Positions 41,623-50,976 of a DNA stretch of 64,000 nucleotides are shown here, in pieces. Source of the stretch: Shewanella corallii (GTDB taxonomy: Bacteria; Pseudomonadota; Gammaproteobacteria; Enterobacterales; Shewanellaceae). The position numbers were made by a program, and so were the translations under genes. Under the pieces are notes generated by a model that worked only from the letters and a program-made list of their open reading frames with translations, had not been told where the DNA came from and ran no database searches. Location of the stretch: positions 41,220 to 105,219 of the forward strand of contig NZ_JAKIKT010000011.1 of the NCBI RefSeq assembly GCF_023349125.1. The letters run 5' to 3'. Each line of letters begins with the position of its first letter. Positions within the stretch are counted from its first letter, which is position 1.

Positions 41623-43195
41623 TTCACAGCAGTCTCATACCCAAGATGCCCATGACGAGCTGGCGGCAATGTCCAGCGAGCTGGGCATGGATGTGGAAGC
41701 TCAGGGTGATGAAGTATTTGAAGCCATGGGCAGAGAGCGTTTGCCCTTTGCCTTTGCTCACAGGTATACCCTGGTGCTGGCCAAAACAGATGATCAGCCG
41801 CTGACTCTGTTTTATACCGAGACAACGCCGGTTGCAGCCCTGTTGGAGGCCCGTCGTTTTACCGGTAAAGACCTGCCGCTGGTACAACTTGCCCAGAACG
41901 AGTTCGAAGCTAAGCTGACCCAGGCCTATCAGGCCAACTCCTCTGAGGCCCAGCAGTTGATGGAAGATCTCGGTAACGAGATGGACCTGTTTACTCTGGC
42001 TGAAGAGCTGCCCCAGACAGAAGATCTGCTTGAGGGCGATGATGATGCGCCTATCATTCGTTTGATCAACGCCTTGTTGTCGGAAGCGATTAAAGAGGAA
42101 GCCTCGGATATCCACATTGAAACCTATGAGAAGCAGCTGGTTGTACGCTTCCGGGTGGATGGTGTGCTGAAAGAGGTGCTCAAGCCCAACCGTAAACTAT
42201 CGTCACTCCTGGTTTCCCGTATCAAGGTTATGGCGCGTCTGGATATTGCCGAGAAGCGGGTTCCGCAGGATGGCCGTATCTCTCTGCGTATCGGTGGCCG
42301 GGCTGTGGATGTGCGGGTATCAACCATGCCATCAAGCCATGGCGAACGTGTGGTACTGCGTCTGCTGGACAAGAATGCCGGCAACCTGAACCTGGCGCAG
42401 CTGGGTATGACGCCTTCTGTGCGGACCCAGTTCGATGACCTGATCCGCAAGCCACACGGCATTATTTTGGTGACCGGTCCAACCGGCTCGGGTAAGAGTA
42501 CCACTCTGTATGCCGGTCTGACTGAGATTAACACCCGGGATACCAATATCCTGACGGTGGAAGATCCAATTGAATATGAACTTGAAGGTATAGGCCAGAC
42601 CCAGGTTAATACCAAGGTAGATATGACCTTTGCCCGCGGCCTGCGCGCGATTCTGCGTCAGGATCCGGATGTGGTGATGATAGGTGAAATCCGCGACCTG
42701 GAAACAGCCCAGATCGCCGTACAGGCCTCTTTGACCGGTCACCTGGTTATTTCCACCCTGCACACCAATACCGCTTCAGGCGCTATTACCCGATTGCAGG
42801 ATATGGGGGTTGAGCCCTTCCTGGTCTCGTCCAGTTTGCTGGGGGTATTGGCTCAACGTCTGGTGCGTACTCTGTGTCCTGACTGTAAAGAGGCGCACAA
42901 GCCCGATGCCCGTGAGCGGGAGCTGCTGGGTATGGAAGATGGCGATGAAATGATTTACAGAGCCAAAGGTTGTAAAGCCTGTGGCTATAACGGTTATCGC
43001 GGTCGTACCGGTATCCATGAACTGCTGGTTGTGGATGATCAGGTACGTGAGCTTATCCACGGCGGTAAAGGTGAGCTGGCTATCGAGCGTTACGTTCGTA
43101 AGCATACGCCAAGTATCCGCTTCGATGGCATGGCCAAGGTCAGAGCGGGTATTACCACTCTGGAAGAAGTGCTGCGTGTGACCCGGGAGGAATAA
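41615..43195 (+). CDS. gspE: Type II secretion ATPase GspE
   Basis: 526 residues, beginning at ATG 41615, overlapping gspD by 8 bases. The N-terminal GspL-binding region leads to the ATPase: Walker A GPTGSGKSTTL near 289, Asp box and Walker B EIRDLETAQI, and the His box LVISTLHTNTA. The zinc motif has four cysteines (CPDCKEAH... and CKACGYNGYRGR). It drives pseudopilus assembly from the cytoplasmic side. Confidence 0.97.
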   Translation: MTNSQQSHTQDAHDELAAMSSELGMDVEAQGDEVFEAMGRERLPFAFAHRYTLVLAKTDDQPLTLFYTETTPVAALLEARRFTGKDLPLVQLAQNEFEAKLTQAYQANSSEAQQLMEDLGNEMDLFTLAEELPQTEDLLEGDDDAPIIRLINALLSEAIKEEASDIHIETYEKQLVVRFRVDGVLKEVLKPNRKLSSLLVSRIKVMARLDIAEKRVPQDGRISLRIGGRAVDVRVSTMPSSHGERVVLRLLDKNAGNLNLAQLGMTPSVRTQFDDLIRKPHGIILVTGPTGSGKSTTLYAGLTEINTRDTNILTVEDPIEYELEGIGQTQVNTKVDMTFARGLRAILRQDPDVVMIGEIRDLETAQIAVQASLTGHLVISTLHTNTASGAITRLQDMGVEPFLVSSSLLGVLAQRLVRTLCPDCKEAHKPDARERELLGMEDGDEMIYRAKGCKACGYNGYRGRTGIHELLVVDDQVRELIHGGKGELAIERYVRKHTPSIRFDGMAKVRAGITTLEEVLRVTREE

Positions 43196-43198
43196 TCC

Positions 43199-44422
43199 AT
43201 GCCGGCGTTTGAATACAAAGCACTGGACCGCAAAGGTAAGCAAAACAAAGGGGTGATTGAGGCTGATACTGCCCGTCATGCCCGTACTCAGCTGCGAGAT
43301 CAGGGGCTGATGCCTCTGGATATTCAGCCCGTAGTCGAAAAGGAAACCCGCAGTGCCACTGGTGGCCTGCGTCTGTTCAAGCGTAAGGTTTCCACGGCGG
43401 AACTGGCACTGCTCACCCGTCAGCTGGCGACTTTGGTAGCTGCCGGTTTGCCAGTGGAAGAAGCGCTCAAGGCTGTGGGACAGCAGTGTGAGAAAGACAG
43501 GCTGGCCTCCATGATTATGGCGGTTCGCTCCCGGGTTGTTGAAGGTTACTCTCTGGCCGATTCCATGGCCGAGTTTCCCCATGTATTTGATGATCTCTAC
43601 CGTGCCATGGTGGCATCCGGCGAAAAATCCGGTCACCTGGAAGTGGTATTGAATCGTCTAGCTGATTACACAGAGCGCCGACAACAGCTGAAGTCCAAGC
43701 TTACCCAGGCGATGATCTACCCGATAGTGCTGACCATGGTTGCCATTGGGGTGATCGCCGTGCTCTTGACTGCCGTGGTGCCCAAGGTGGTGGATCAGTT
43801 CGTTCATATGGGACAGGAATTGCCCTGGACAACACGACTGCTGATCTCCAGCTCCGAGTTTCTGCAGCAATATGGTTTGATCATTCTGGGTGTTATTGCA
43901 GCAGCCGTTATCTTGTTCCAGCGGTTGCTGATGAAGCCCGGCTTCAAAATGAAATACCATACCAGCCTGCTGAAAATGCCGGTTATTGGTAAGGTCAGCA
44001 AAGGGCTGAATACGGCGCGTTTTGCGCGTACCTTAAGTATTTTGTCGGCCAGCTCTGTGCCCTTGCTTGACGGCATGCGCATTGCCAGCGATGTATTGCA
44101 GAATGTGCGGGTAAGAGACGCTGTTCAGGACGCCACAGCCAGAGTGCGTGAAGGTACCAGTCTGGGAGCGGCGTTAACCAATACCAAGCTGTTTCCGGCC
44201 ATGATGCTGTACATGATCAGTTCGGGCGAGAAGAGTGGTGAGCTGGAGCAGATGCTGGAGCGGGCTGCAGACAACCAGGACAGAGAATTTGAATCCAACG
44301 TCAATATCGCCCTGGGGGTGTTTGAGCCCATGTTGGTGGTATCCATGGCGGGGGTGGTGCTGTTTATCGTAATGGCCATCCTGCAGCCGATTCTGCAGCT
44401 CAACAATATGATCAGCGGCTGA
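43199..44422 (+). CDS. gspF: Type II secretion platform protein GspF
   Basis: 407 residues, three membrane segments around 172-192, 222-240 and 375-398. It contains the two T2SSF domain repeats (LTRQLATLVAAGLPVEEAL and FARTLSILSASSVPLLDGM). It is the inner-membrane core that couples GspE to the pseudopilus. The start ATG 43199 follows gspE by three bases, with GAGGAATAATCC upstream. Confidence 0.96.
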   Translation: MPAFEYKALDRKGKQNKGVIEADTARHARTQLRDQGLMPLDIQPVVEKETRSATGGLRLFKRKVSTAELALLTRQLATLVAAGLPVEEALKAVGQQCEKDRLASMIMAVRSRVVEGYSLADSMAEFPHVFDDLYRAMVASGEKSGHLEVVLNRLADYTERRQQLKSKLTQAMIYPIVLTMVAIGVIAVLLTAVVPKVVDQFVHMGQELPWTTRLLISSSEFLQQYGLIILGVIAAAVILFQRLLMKPGFKMKYHTSLLKMPVIGKVSKGLNTARFARTLSILSASSVPLLDGMRIASDVLQNVRVRDAVQDATARVREGTSLGAALTNTKLFPAMMLYMISSGEKSGELEQMLERAADNQDREFESNVNIALGVFEPMLVVSMAGVVLFIVMAILQPILQLNNMISG

Positions 44423-44477
44423 CAGCAAAGCGTTTTATGTGACCCTGATGGCGTCACCTTTTAAGGAGAAGTAGACA

Positions 44478-44912
44478 ATGCAAAGGCGCAACAGACAAAC
44501 AGGTTTCACCCTGTTGGAAGTGATGGTGGTGATCGTGATCCTGGGGATCCTTGCCTCCATGGTAGTTCCCAACCTGATGGGCAACAAGGACAAGGCAGAT
44601 CAGCAGAAGGCGGTATCTGACATTGTTGCACTGGAAAATGCTCTGGATATGTACAAGCTGGACAACAGTGTTTATCCAACCACTGAGCAGGGTCTGGATG
44701 CACTGGTTCAAAAGCCAAGTATCTCTCCTGAGCCACGCAACTATCGTGAAGATGGTTATCTGAAGCGTTTGCCACAGGATCCATGGCGCAATGATTATCT
44801 GCTGCTGAGCCCAGGTGAAAACGGCAAGATCGATATTTTCTCTTCGGGTCCTGACGGTCAACCAGGTACTGAAGACGATATCGGTAGCTGGAACCTGCAG
44901 AGCTTCCAGTAA
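44478..44912 (+). CDS. gspG: Major pseudopilin GspG
   Basis: 144 residues, a typical length. A short basic leader ends before GFTLLEVMVVIVILGILASMV; the prepilin peptidase cuts after the Gly and methylates the Phe. Glu at position 5 of the mature protein is present. The C-terminal calcium-binding loop is suggested by SSGPDGQPGTEDDIGSW. It forms the pseudopilus shaft. The stop overlaps the gspH start (TAATG). Confidence 0.97.
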   Translation: MQRRNRQTGFTLLEVMVVIVILGILASMVVPNLMGNKDKADQQKAVSDIVALENALDMYKLDNSVYPTTEQGLDALVQKPSISPEPRNYREDGYLKRLPQDPWRNDYLLLSPGENGKIDIFSSGPDGQPGTEDDIGSWNLQSFQ

Positions 44913-45499
44913 TGCAGTCATCCCGCCAGGCGGGTTTTACCCTGCTTGAGGTTCTGCTGGTCATTTTGTTGATGGGGCTGGCGGCATCAGCCGTTACCCT
45001 GTCGATAAACAACGCCGGGCCTGAAAAAGAGCTGGAGCGTCACGCCAGGCAGTTTGTGGCAACCACTGAATTGGTGCTGGACGAGGTGGTGATGAGCGGT
45101 CAGTTTGTTGGTCTGGTGGTGGAAGATCACAGCTATGAGTTTGTGCTCAGGCGGGAAGGTAAATGGGTTCCTCTGGAGGATGGCCGTATGGTCTCCCGCC
45201 GCGAATTTGAAGAGCCGGTCGAATTGAGTCTGGTGGTGGAAGGTTTACCACTGGTGCAGGAGGATGAAGAGGAAACCTCCTGGTTTGATGAGCCCTTTGA
45301 AGAGGCGGATGTCGGCTTTACCAAGAAGGAAAAGAAGCTGGACCCACAGGTTTTTTTGTTTCCCAGCGGCGAGATGAGTGGCTTTGAGCTCAGTTTTCTC
45401 GGCAGGGATGACAACAACAAAGATATTGATGTTCTGGTGGTGGCCAATCCACTGGGCAGACTGACGCTGGGCAGAGAAGATGAATACCCGGCGAATTAA
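44912..45499 (+). CDS. gspH: Minor pseudopilin GspH
   Basis: 195 residues beginning MQSSRQAGFTLLEVLLVILLMGLAAS, a class III signal with the cleavable leader and Glu5. The body contains a long acidic insert (QEDEEETSWFDEPFEEAD) near residues 113-130 that is unusual in composition. Overlaps gspI by 20 bases. Confidence 0.9.
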   Translation: MQSSRQAGFTLLEVLLVILLMGLAASAVTLSINNAGPEKELERHARQFVATTELVLDEVVMSGQFVGLVVEDHSYEFVLRREGKWVPLEDGRMVSRREFEEPVELSLVVEGLPLVQEDEEETSWFDEPFEEADVGFTKKEKKLDPQVFLFPSGEMSGFELSFLGRDDNNKDIDVLVVANPLGRLTLGREDEYPAN

Positions 45500-45869
45500 A
45501 TTCAAATCCGGCAGGGGGATGACCCTGCTGGAAGTGATGGTTGCCATGGCGGTATTTGCCATTGCGGCAGTAGCCATCACCAAGACACTGGCAGAGATGA
45601 TGTCCAACATGCCGGTGCTGGAAGACAGAACCCTGGCGCAATGGGTAGCCGACAACCAGATGGTTGATGCCCGACTCAGCGAGCCTTTTCCTGCCATAGG
45701 CAAGAAAAATGGCAAAGAGGAACTGGCGGGTAAGGAGTGGTACTGGCGCCGGGAAGTGGTGAAAACCACAGACGATAAATTTCGCATGATACGTATCAGC
45801 GTCAGTGATGATGAGAGATTTAAGCGTATCAAGGCACAGGTGAGCAGTTATGTGGCGAATCAGGAGTAA
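45480..45869 (+). CDS. gspI: Minor pseudopilin GspI
   Basis: 129 residues with leader MNTRRIKFKSGRG and then MTLLEVMVAMAVFAIAAVAI. The start codon overlaps gspH by 20 bases, and the end overlaps gspJ by 20 bases. It forms the pseudopilus tip with GspJ and GspK. Cleavage before Met rather than Phe is normal for GspI. Confidence 0.93.
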   Translation: MNTRRIKFKSGRGMTLLEVMVAMAVFAIAAVAITKTLAEMMSNMPVLEDRTLAQWVADNQMVDARLSEPFPAIGKKNGKEELAGKEWYWRREVVKTTDDKFRMIRISVSDDERFKRIKAQVSSYVANQE

Positions 45870-46602
45870 AGGCAGCCGGGGTTTTACCCTGCTGGAGATG
45901 CTGATTGCCATCGCCATCTTTGCCATGTTGGGTGTCACTGCCAATGCCGTGTTGCAAACAGTGATGCGCAATGATCAGGTAACCCAGGATTTTTCGTTGC
46001 GACTGAAAGGTATGCAACAGGGGTTTGGTGCCATTAGCCGGGATCTGGCACAGATGGTGGCCCGTAGTCCCCGGTTGCTGGAAGGCGGCCGTAGTAACAC
46101 GATTTTTCAGGCTGGTCCCAACCTGTTGGACTCGCAGTCTGAAGGGATCAGTTTTTACCGACTGGGTTGGCTGAACCCAGAGGGAATACTGCCCAGAGGT
46201 AGCATTCAGGCCGTGGCTTATGTCCATGTGGAAGACAGGCTTGAGCGTTGGTATTACCCCTATCCGGATCCTGAGCTGGGTGCTGAACCTGAAAAGACAG
46301 TGCTGATGGATAAGGTGTTAGAGGTGAAGTATGCCTTTTTTCTCAACGACAGTTGGGAGAAAACCGCCGATGGCAGTGTGATGCCAAAGGCGATCGCCAT
46401 GGAAGTTGAGTTGGATGGTCTTGGGGTTGTCACCCGCAAGTTCCTGCTGCCTGAGCAGGGCAGTGTTAAAGCCGATAACGATGACAATGGTGGCAACAAC
46501 GGCGGAAATAACTCTGGTAGCAACAACACAGGTGGTAATAACTCCGGCGGTTCCGGCTCTGGTGGTTCCGGAGGCGGTGGTGAGCAAAAGCCGGGGACCT
46601 GA
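45850..46602 (+). CDS. gspJ: Minor pseudopilin GspJ with Gly/Asn/Ser-rich tail
   Basis: 250 residues with leader MWRIRSKGSRG and FTLLEMLIAIAIFAMLG. Core resembles GspJ (VTQDFSLRLKGMQQGFGAISRDLAQ, RWYYPYPDPELGAEP). The last about 40 residues (from about 207) are a low-complexity run of Gly, Asn and Ser ending in EQKPGT, not expected for the family. The reading frame is intact, overlapping nothing suspicious, so it is a real extension and not a frameshift. Confidence 0.92.
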   Translation: MWRIRSKGSRGFTLLEMLIAIAIFAMLGVTANAVLQTVMRNDQVTQDFSLRLKGMQQGFGAISRDLAQMVARSPRLLEGGRSNTIFQAGPNLLDSQSEGISFYRLGWLNPEGILPRGSIQAVAYVHVEDRLERWYYPYPDPELGAEPEKTVLMDKVLEVKYAFFLNDSWEKTADGSVMPKAIAMEVELDGLGVVTRKFLLPEQGSVKADNDDNGGNNGGNNSGSNNTGGNNSGGSGSGGSGGGGEQKPGT

Positions 46603-46604
46603 TC

Positions 46605-47624
46605 ATGATTAAAAAACAAAAGGGTGTCGCCCTGCTGGTTGTGCTGCTGATTGTGGCGGTGATAGCGGTGATAGCTGCAGATATTACCGGTCGTAACCAG
46701 TTATCTGTGCGCCGCACCATGAACCTGACCCAATATGATCAGGCTTACTGGTACGCCATCAGCGCCGAAGAGCTGGCGAAGAAAGTGCTAAAACAGGATA
46801 TGGATGACGCCGACGGTACGGTGCATCTGCAGCAGTATTGGGCGCTGGCCGATGTTGTTTTCCCGGCTGAATATGGCGAGATTGGCGGCGAGATGAAGGA
46901 TCTTCGCAGCTGTTTTAACCTCAATGCCTTGTCGCAGCCCAGCGAAGAGAATGAGAATGGTCAGCCTAAAATGCCGCTGCCAACCCGCCAGTTTCAGGCG
47001 CTTTTGGTGGCATTGGGTATGGATGACTTTATGGCTGAAAGCCTCAGCCATACGGTAAAAGATTATCTGGACGAAGACACAGTCGCCAGTCCTTTCGGCG
47101 CTGAAGATTCTGAGTATGAGTCCCGCACTGTGCCCTATCGCGCGGCCAATACTCTGATGAATGACAAGAGTGAGTTGCGGGCCGTAATGGGTGTGACGCA
47201 GGAAGTTTATCAGGCGCTGGCGCCCTATGTGTGTGTGATACCGGGTAACAGCGATCAGGTGTTGAACATCAACACGGTTGATGTAGAGCAGGCCGCACTG
47301 TTGGCGGCCATGTTTGATAATCAGATTTCTGTGGGTGAAGCGGAAAATCTGATAGGTCAACGCCCTGCCGCAGGTTATGAAAATCTTGAAGATTTTTGGA
47401 CTGACGCCAACCCGGGAGCCGGTGTTGATGCCAAGATGAAGTCCAGTATCGTGGTCGACAGTAAGTATTTTTTGCTGCATGCAGGTGCCCGGGTCGACAA
47501 CGCCATTTTCCAGATGGAGAGTGTGCTGAAGAATTCAGGTGGCCAGTTTAAAGTGGTTACCCGCCAGTTTGGCGCCCAGAACAAAACAGAAGACAAGCAA
47601 GCTGCCGAAGAGAAGCGTAGCTGA
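46605..47624 (+). CDS. gspK: Minor pseudopilin GspK
   Basis: 339 residues. Leader MIKKQKG is followed by VALLVVLLIVAVIAVIAADITG; GspK lacks the Glu5 of other pseudopilins, as here. A large helical domain contains LSEATFF-type sequence RSCFNLNALSQPS, SLSHTVKDYLDED and the YRAANTLM segment. It caps the pseudopilus tip. Confidence 0.95.
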   Translation: MIKKQKGVALLVVLLIVAVIAVIAADITGRNQLSVRRTMNLTQYDQAYWYAISAEELAKKVLKQDMDDADGTVHLQQYWALADVVFPAEYGEIGGEMKDLRSCFNLNALSQPSEENENGQPKMPLPTRQFQALLVALGMDDFMAESLSHTVKDYLDEDTVASPFGAEDSEYESRTVPYRAANTLMNDKSELRAVMGVTQEVYQALAPYVCVIPGNSDQVLNINTVDVEQAALLAAMFDNQISVGEAENLIGQRPAAGYENLEDFWTDANPGAGVDAKMKSSIVVDSKYFLLHAGARVDNAIFQMESVLKNSGGQFKVVTRQFGAQNKTEDKQAAEEKRS

Positions 47625-47636
47625 TGGAGAGTCAGT

Positions 47637-48830
47637 GTGATTGAACGGTTATTTATCCACCTGGGAAGTGCTTACGAACAGCCCTGTTCCTGGCTGGTGT
47701 GGTCAGAGCAGGAGCAGGAGATTATCGCCTCCGGTGAGCTGGCCAATGCCGGTGAACTGAGCTCATTAACTGAGCGCGCCGGCAATCGTCCGGTAGAAGT
47801 GCTGGTGTCCAGCGCAGCACTGGCCATGACTCAGGTAACTCTGCCTGAGAAAGGTCAGCGTCAGGCACTGAAAGCTCTGCCATTTATGCTGGAAGAACAA
47901 CTGGTCGATAATGTCGAGCAGATGCACTTTGTGGTGGGCGCCCGGGAAGGTGAGCAGCTGAACGTGGTCGCGGTAACCCATGAGCAGATGCAGAACTGGC
48001 TGGAGTGGTTAACCGAAGCAGGGCTCAAGGCCAGAGTGATAGTGCCAGACTGTCTCGCACTGCCGCTGGCCGATTGCCAGTGGGCAGCCATGATGTTTGG
48101 CCGTGAACTTCTGCTGAGAACATCTGTTGGTTCCGGGCAAAGTATTCCGGCTGATTGGTCCGAAGTGATAGTGCCCAGACTGCTGCCGACAGGCGGCGAT
48201 GAGCAAGTCTCTGTCGCAACATATACCAGCATGACAATTCCGGGTACTCAGGTGCATGAGCAACCGCTGGAGCTGCCATTGCAGGTGCTGGCCAGGGGGT
48301 TGCCACAGGCTGGAATTAACCTGCTCAGCGGGGTCTATAAGCCCAAGCGTGAGCTCAGCAAGCATTTAACCCTGTGGCGAAATGCGGCCATAGCCGCGGG
48401 TATTGTGGTGGTGTTGGCTCTGGCGAACAAGGGGATCAATATCTATCGGATCGACGCGCAGATTGCCGAGCTGAAAGCCCAGACTGAGAGCATTTATCGC
48501 AAAGCCGTGCCCGGCAGCAGCCGTATTGTGAACCTGCGCAGTCAGATGAAGAGTGAGCTGGGTAAACTTCAGGGGCAGGGCGGTGGTGATCGCCTGTTTG
48601 CCATGTTGGTATCTCTCGAGGGTTCCTTTAATCAGGTGCCTGAATTGCGCCCTGACAGCCTCAGGTTCGACAGCAATCGCGGCGAGTTACGTATGCAGGT
48701 CAGCGCCAAGAGCTATGGGCAGATAGAGAAGTTCAGAGAGTTGGCCGGTAAAGATTTTGATGTCAGCGCCGGCGCTATGAACAGCAGTGATGATCAGGTG
48801 ACCAGCACTCTGACCCTGAGGAGTCTGTAA
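47637..48830 (+). CDS. gspL: Type II secretion protein GspL
   Basis: 397 residues starting at GTG 47637 (GGAG upstream). An actin-like cytoplasmic domain in the first 235 residues binds GspE, a membrane helix lies near 249-265 (NAAIAAGIVVVLALANK), and a periplasmic ferredoxin-like domain follows. It anchors the ATPase to the platform. Stop overlaps gspM (TAATG). Confidence 0.94.
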   Translation: MIERLFIHLGSAYEQPCSWLVWSEQEQEIIASGELANAGELSSLTERAGNRPVEVLVSSAALAMTQVTLPEKGQRQALKALPFMLEEQLVDNVEQMHFVVGAREGEQLNVVAVTHEQMQNWLEWLTEAGLKARVIVPDCLALPLADCQWAAMMFGRELLLRTSVGSGQSIPADWSEVIVPRLLPTGGDEQVSVATYTSMTIPGTQVHEQPLELPLQVLARGLPQAGINLLSGVYKPKRELSKHLTLWRNAAIAAGIVVVLALANKGINIYRIDAQIAELKAQTESIYRKAVPGSSRIVNLRSQMKSELGKLQGQGGGDRLFAMLVSLEGSFNQVPELRPDSLRFDSNRGELRMQVSAKSYGQIEKFRELAGKDFDVSAGAMNSSDDQVTSTLTLRSL

Positions 48831-49306
48831 TGGAAAATTTCAAAGCCTGGTGGGCGGGTCTGGCTCAGCGCGAGCAGCAAATGTTGTCCGCCGCTGCCGT
48901 GGTTGGGGTGATTGGTGTGCTGTATTGGGGAATCTGGACCCCAATTGCCAACGCCGAAGAGGACGCCCGCCGTCAGCTGCAGGCGCAGCAACAAACACTC
49001 AGCTATGTAAAGCAAACGGCCAATAAGATAATGTCGTTGCGCCAGAGTGGTGGTCAGGCAGCATTTCGGGGAAGCTTGAGTTCAGCGGTTACAGGTTCTG
49101 CCGCCAAGTATGGTCTGGAAATTACCCGTATGCAGCCACAGGGAGACAAGATCCAACTCTGGATGGATGATGTGCCTTTTGATGCACTCCTGGGTTATCT
49201 GAACGAACTGGTGCAGCAAAAAGGCCTGGCACTGGATAATCTGGATGTTTCCTCTACCGACACCCCCGGCTATGTTCAGGTTCGCCGGGTGCAGTTGTCT
49301 CGCTGA
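48830..49306 (+). CDS. gspM: Type II secretion protein GspM
   Basis: 158 residues with a cytoplasmic tip (MENFKAWWAGLAQREQQML), one membrane helix about 20-38 and a periplasmic ferredoxin-like domain. It pairs with GspL in the platform. It has the normal length. Confidence 0.93.
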   Translation: MENFKAWWAGLAQREQQMLSAAAVVGVIGVLYWGIWTPIANAEEDARRQLQAQQQTLSYVKQTANKIMSLRQSGGQAAFRGSLSSAVTGSAAKYGLEITRMQPQGDKIQLWMDDVPFDALLGYLNELVQQKGLALDNLDVSSTDTPGYVQVRRVQLSR

Positions 49307-49329
49307 ACGACAATAAACAGGAAGTAAGC

Positions 49330-50085
49330 GTGGTTAAAAAGATTCTTTTGGGGTTGCTGATTTACCTGGTGTTTATGGTCGCCCTGTTTCCCGCAAGGGT
49401 TGCGGTGCAACTGGCACCCCTGCCTCCACAGGTTAAAGTCGCCGGCGTTACAGGTACCATCTGGGATGGCAGCGCCGATATGGTCACGGTTGACAGGCGT
49501 CAACTGGAGCAGGTGAACTGGAATCTGCAGTTTTTACCTCTGTTGATGGGGAAAGTGTCTGCTGAACTGTCTGTAGGCAACAGAGCCAGTGCAGTTGCCG
49601 GACGGGGACTGGTATCCTGGTCTATGTCAGGTATTCAGGCTGAAGATCTACGTTTTGAAGCCCCCAGTGGATTTTTGATTGGCAATGCCAGACTGCCCTT
49701 CAGAACCAAGGTTGATGGCGAACTCAGTTTGATTGTGCCTGAGCTGGAGCAAGGCCAGCCCTGGTGTGAAGCCTTGACGGGTAAAGTATTCCTGAATCAT
49801 CTGGCAGTAAAAAACCAGTTTGGTGATTACCCGCTGGGCAACATCCAACTTGGACTGGCCTGTCGGGATGGTGAGGTGGTGCTGAGTACCGATGAGAACA
49901 GTAATCAACTCGGCGTCAAAGGTGAAGTGACGGTTGGCGAGAATAACAAGCTGCTGGTTAATGGCAAGATTCGTGAAACCGATGCACAGCCGGGTGACCT
50001 GAAGCAGGCTCTGGGTTTCCTTGGCCCACAGGATCAGGATGGCTACTACACTATCCGTTATTCCGGCGTGATCCCCGGGCTGTGA
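49330..50085 (+). CDS. gspN: Type II secretion protein GspN
   Basis: 251 residues from GTG 49330 (AGGAAG upstream). Hydrophobic N-terminus near residues 5-20 (LLGLLIYLVFMVALF), then a beta-rich domain (KVAGVTGTIWDGSADMVTVD) seen in GspN. GspN is the accessory last subunit found in only some type II systems. No prepilin peptidase GspO follows; it must be encoded elsewhere. A terminator ends the operon at 50101. Confidence 0.9.
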   Translation: MVKKILLGLLIYLVFMVALFPARVAVQLAPLPPQVKVAGVTGTIWDGSADMVTVDRRQLEQVNWNLQFLPLLMGKVSAELSVGNRASAVAGRGLVSWSMSGIQAEDLRFEAPSGFLIGNARLPFRTKVDGELSLIVPELEQGQPWCEALTGKVFLNHLAVKNQFGDYPLGNIQLGLACRDGEVVLSTDENSNQLGVKGEVTVGENNKLLVNGKIRETDAQPGDLKQALGFLGPQDQDGYYTIRYSGVIPGL

Positions 50086-50100
50086 TTGATTACCTTAATG

Positions 50101-50126
50101 AAAAGGGCGCTGATGCGCCCTTTTTT
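50101..50126. terminator. Terminator of the gsp operon (bidirectional)
   Basis: AAAAGGGCGC-TGAT-GCGCCCTTTTTT is a perfect hairpin with T- and A-tracts. It also serves the convergent yrfG. Confidence 0.95.
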
Positions 50127-50145
50127 AATGTCTATTGCCCTGTGC

Positions 50146-50811
50146 CTATTGGCTTTGCAGCTCTTCCAGCAACAAGTGGTAATCGTCAATTGCCGGGAAG
50201 TCGGCAAACGCTTTGTGGGGCTTTTGACTGTCGGGATTTTTGATGCCCAGTTGGAAACCCACTCCGGCTTTGCGGGCGGCAGCCAGTATGTGTTCACTGT
50301 CATCAATAAACAGGCAGCGCTCTGGCTCAAGTTCAAATTGCTCAAACAACGCGGTCCAGAATGCGGGGTGCTCCTTGGGATAGCCGGTTTCATGGCTGGA
50401 AATCATTTTATCCAGTCCGCGCCTCAGCTCGGTATGCTCGAGCTTAAGTTGTAGGTTGTCGGGGTGGGCATTGGTGACCAGAATCCTGAGCTTGCCGGCT
50501 TGCTCCAGGGCCTGCAGAAACGGCATGCTGTCCTGCCGCATCTGAATACGCTCGACCATCTCCCGGTGCAGTGCCAGAACATCCAGTCCGAGTGTGTCAC
50601 GCCAGTAATCCAGGCAATACCAGTTGAGAGTGCCGGAGACCTGCTCATACTGAGCCTCCACCAAAGCTCTGGCTTCGTCGATACTGATCCCTTTTTCCCG
50701 CGACAGCTCCCGGGGAACCAGCTGCAGCCAGAAGTGATTGTCGAAATGCAGATCCAACAGGGTGCCATCCATATCCAGCAGCACAGTGTCAATTTTGTCC
50801 CAGGGAAGCAT
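50146..50811 (-). CDS. yrfG: HAD-type nucleotidase YrfG
   Basis: 221 residues, close to E. coli YrfG. The HAD nucleophile segment is LLDMDGTLLDLHFD near residue 14, with cap domain (LNWYCLDYWRDTLGLD), ILVTNAH and the acidic motif FIDDSEHIL. The family dephosphorylates GMP/IMP. It is divergent from nudE, as seen in other gammaproteobacteria. Function of this member is inferred by similarity. Confidence 0.93.
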   Translation of the reverse strand: MLPWDKIDTVLLDMDGTLLDLHFDNHFWLQLVPRELSREKGISIDEARALVEAQYEQVSGTLNWYCLDYWRDTLGLDVLALHREMVERIQMRQDSMPFLQALEQAGKLRILVTNAHPDNLQLKLEHTELRRGLDKMISSHETGYPKEHPAFWTALFEQFELEPERCLFIDDSEHILAAARKAGVGFQLGIKNPDSQKPHKAFADFPAIDDYHLLLEELQSQ

Positions 50812-50976
50812 TGAATACCTTTCCTTTTTTCTTATTCTTGAGAGAGTAAATTACAGTTGTGGATTAAAAACAGAATAGTAAGATTAATTGTATCCAACTT
50901 AATTAAGGTGCGAACTGAGTTCAGAGGGATTTTGACAGGGTCCGCATCCATTATCACCCTATGCTAAGAGGCCGCT

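Noticed and set aside
46490..46602. Frameshift making the GspJ tail
   Set aside because: The frame continues to a stop immediately before gspK with normal spacing, so the tail is real coding sequence.
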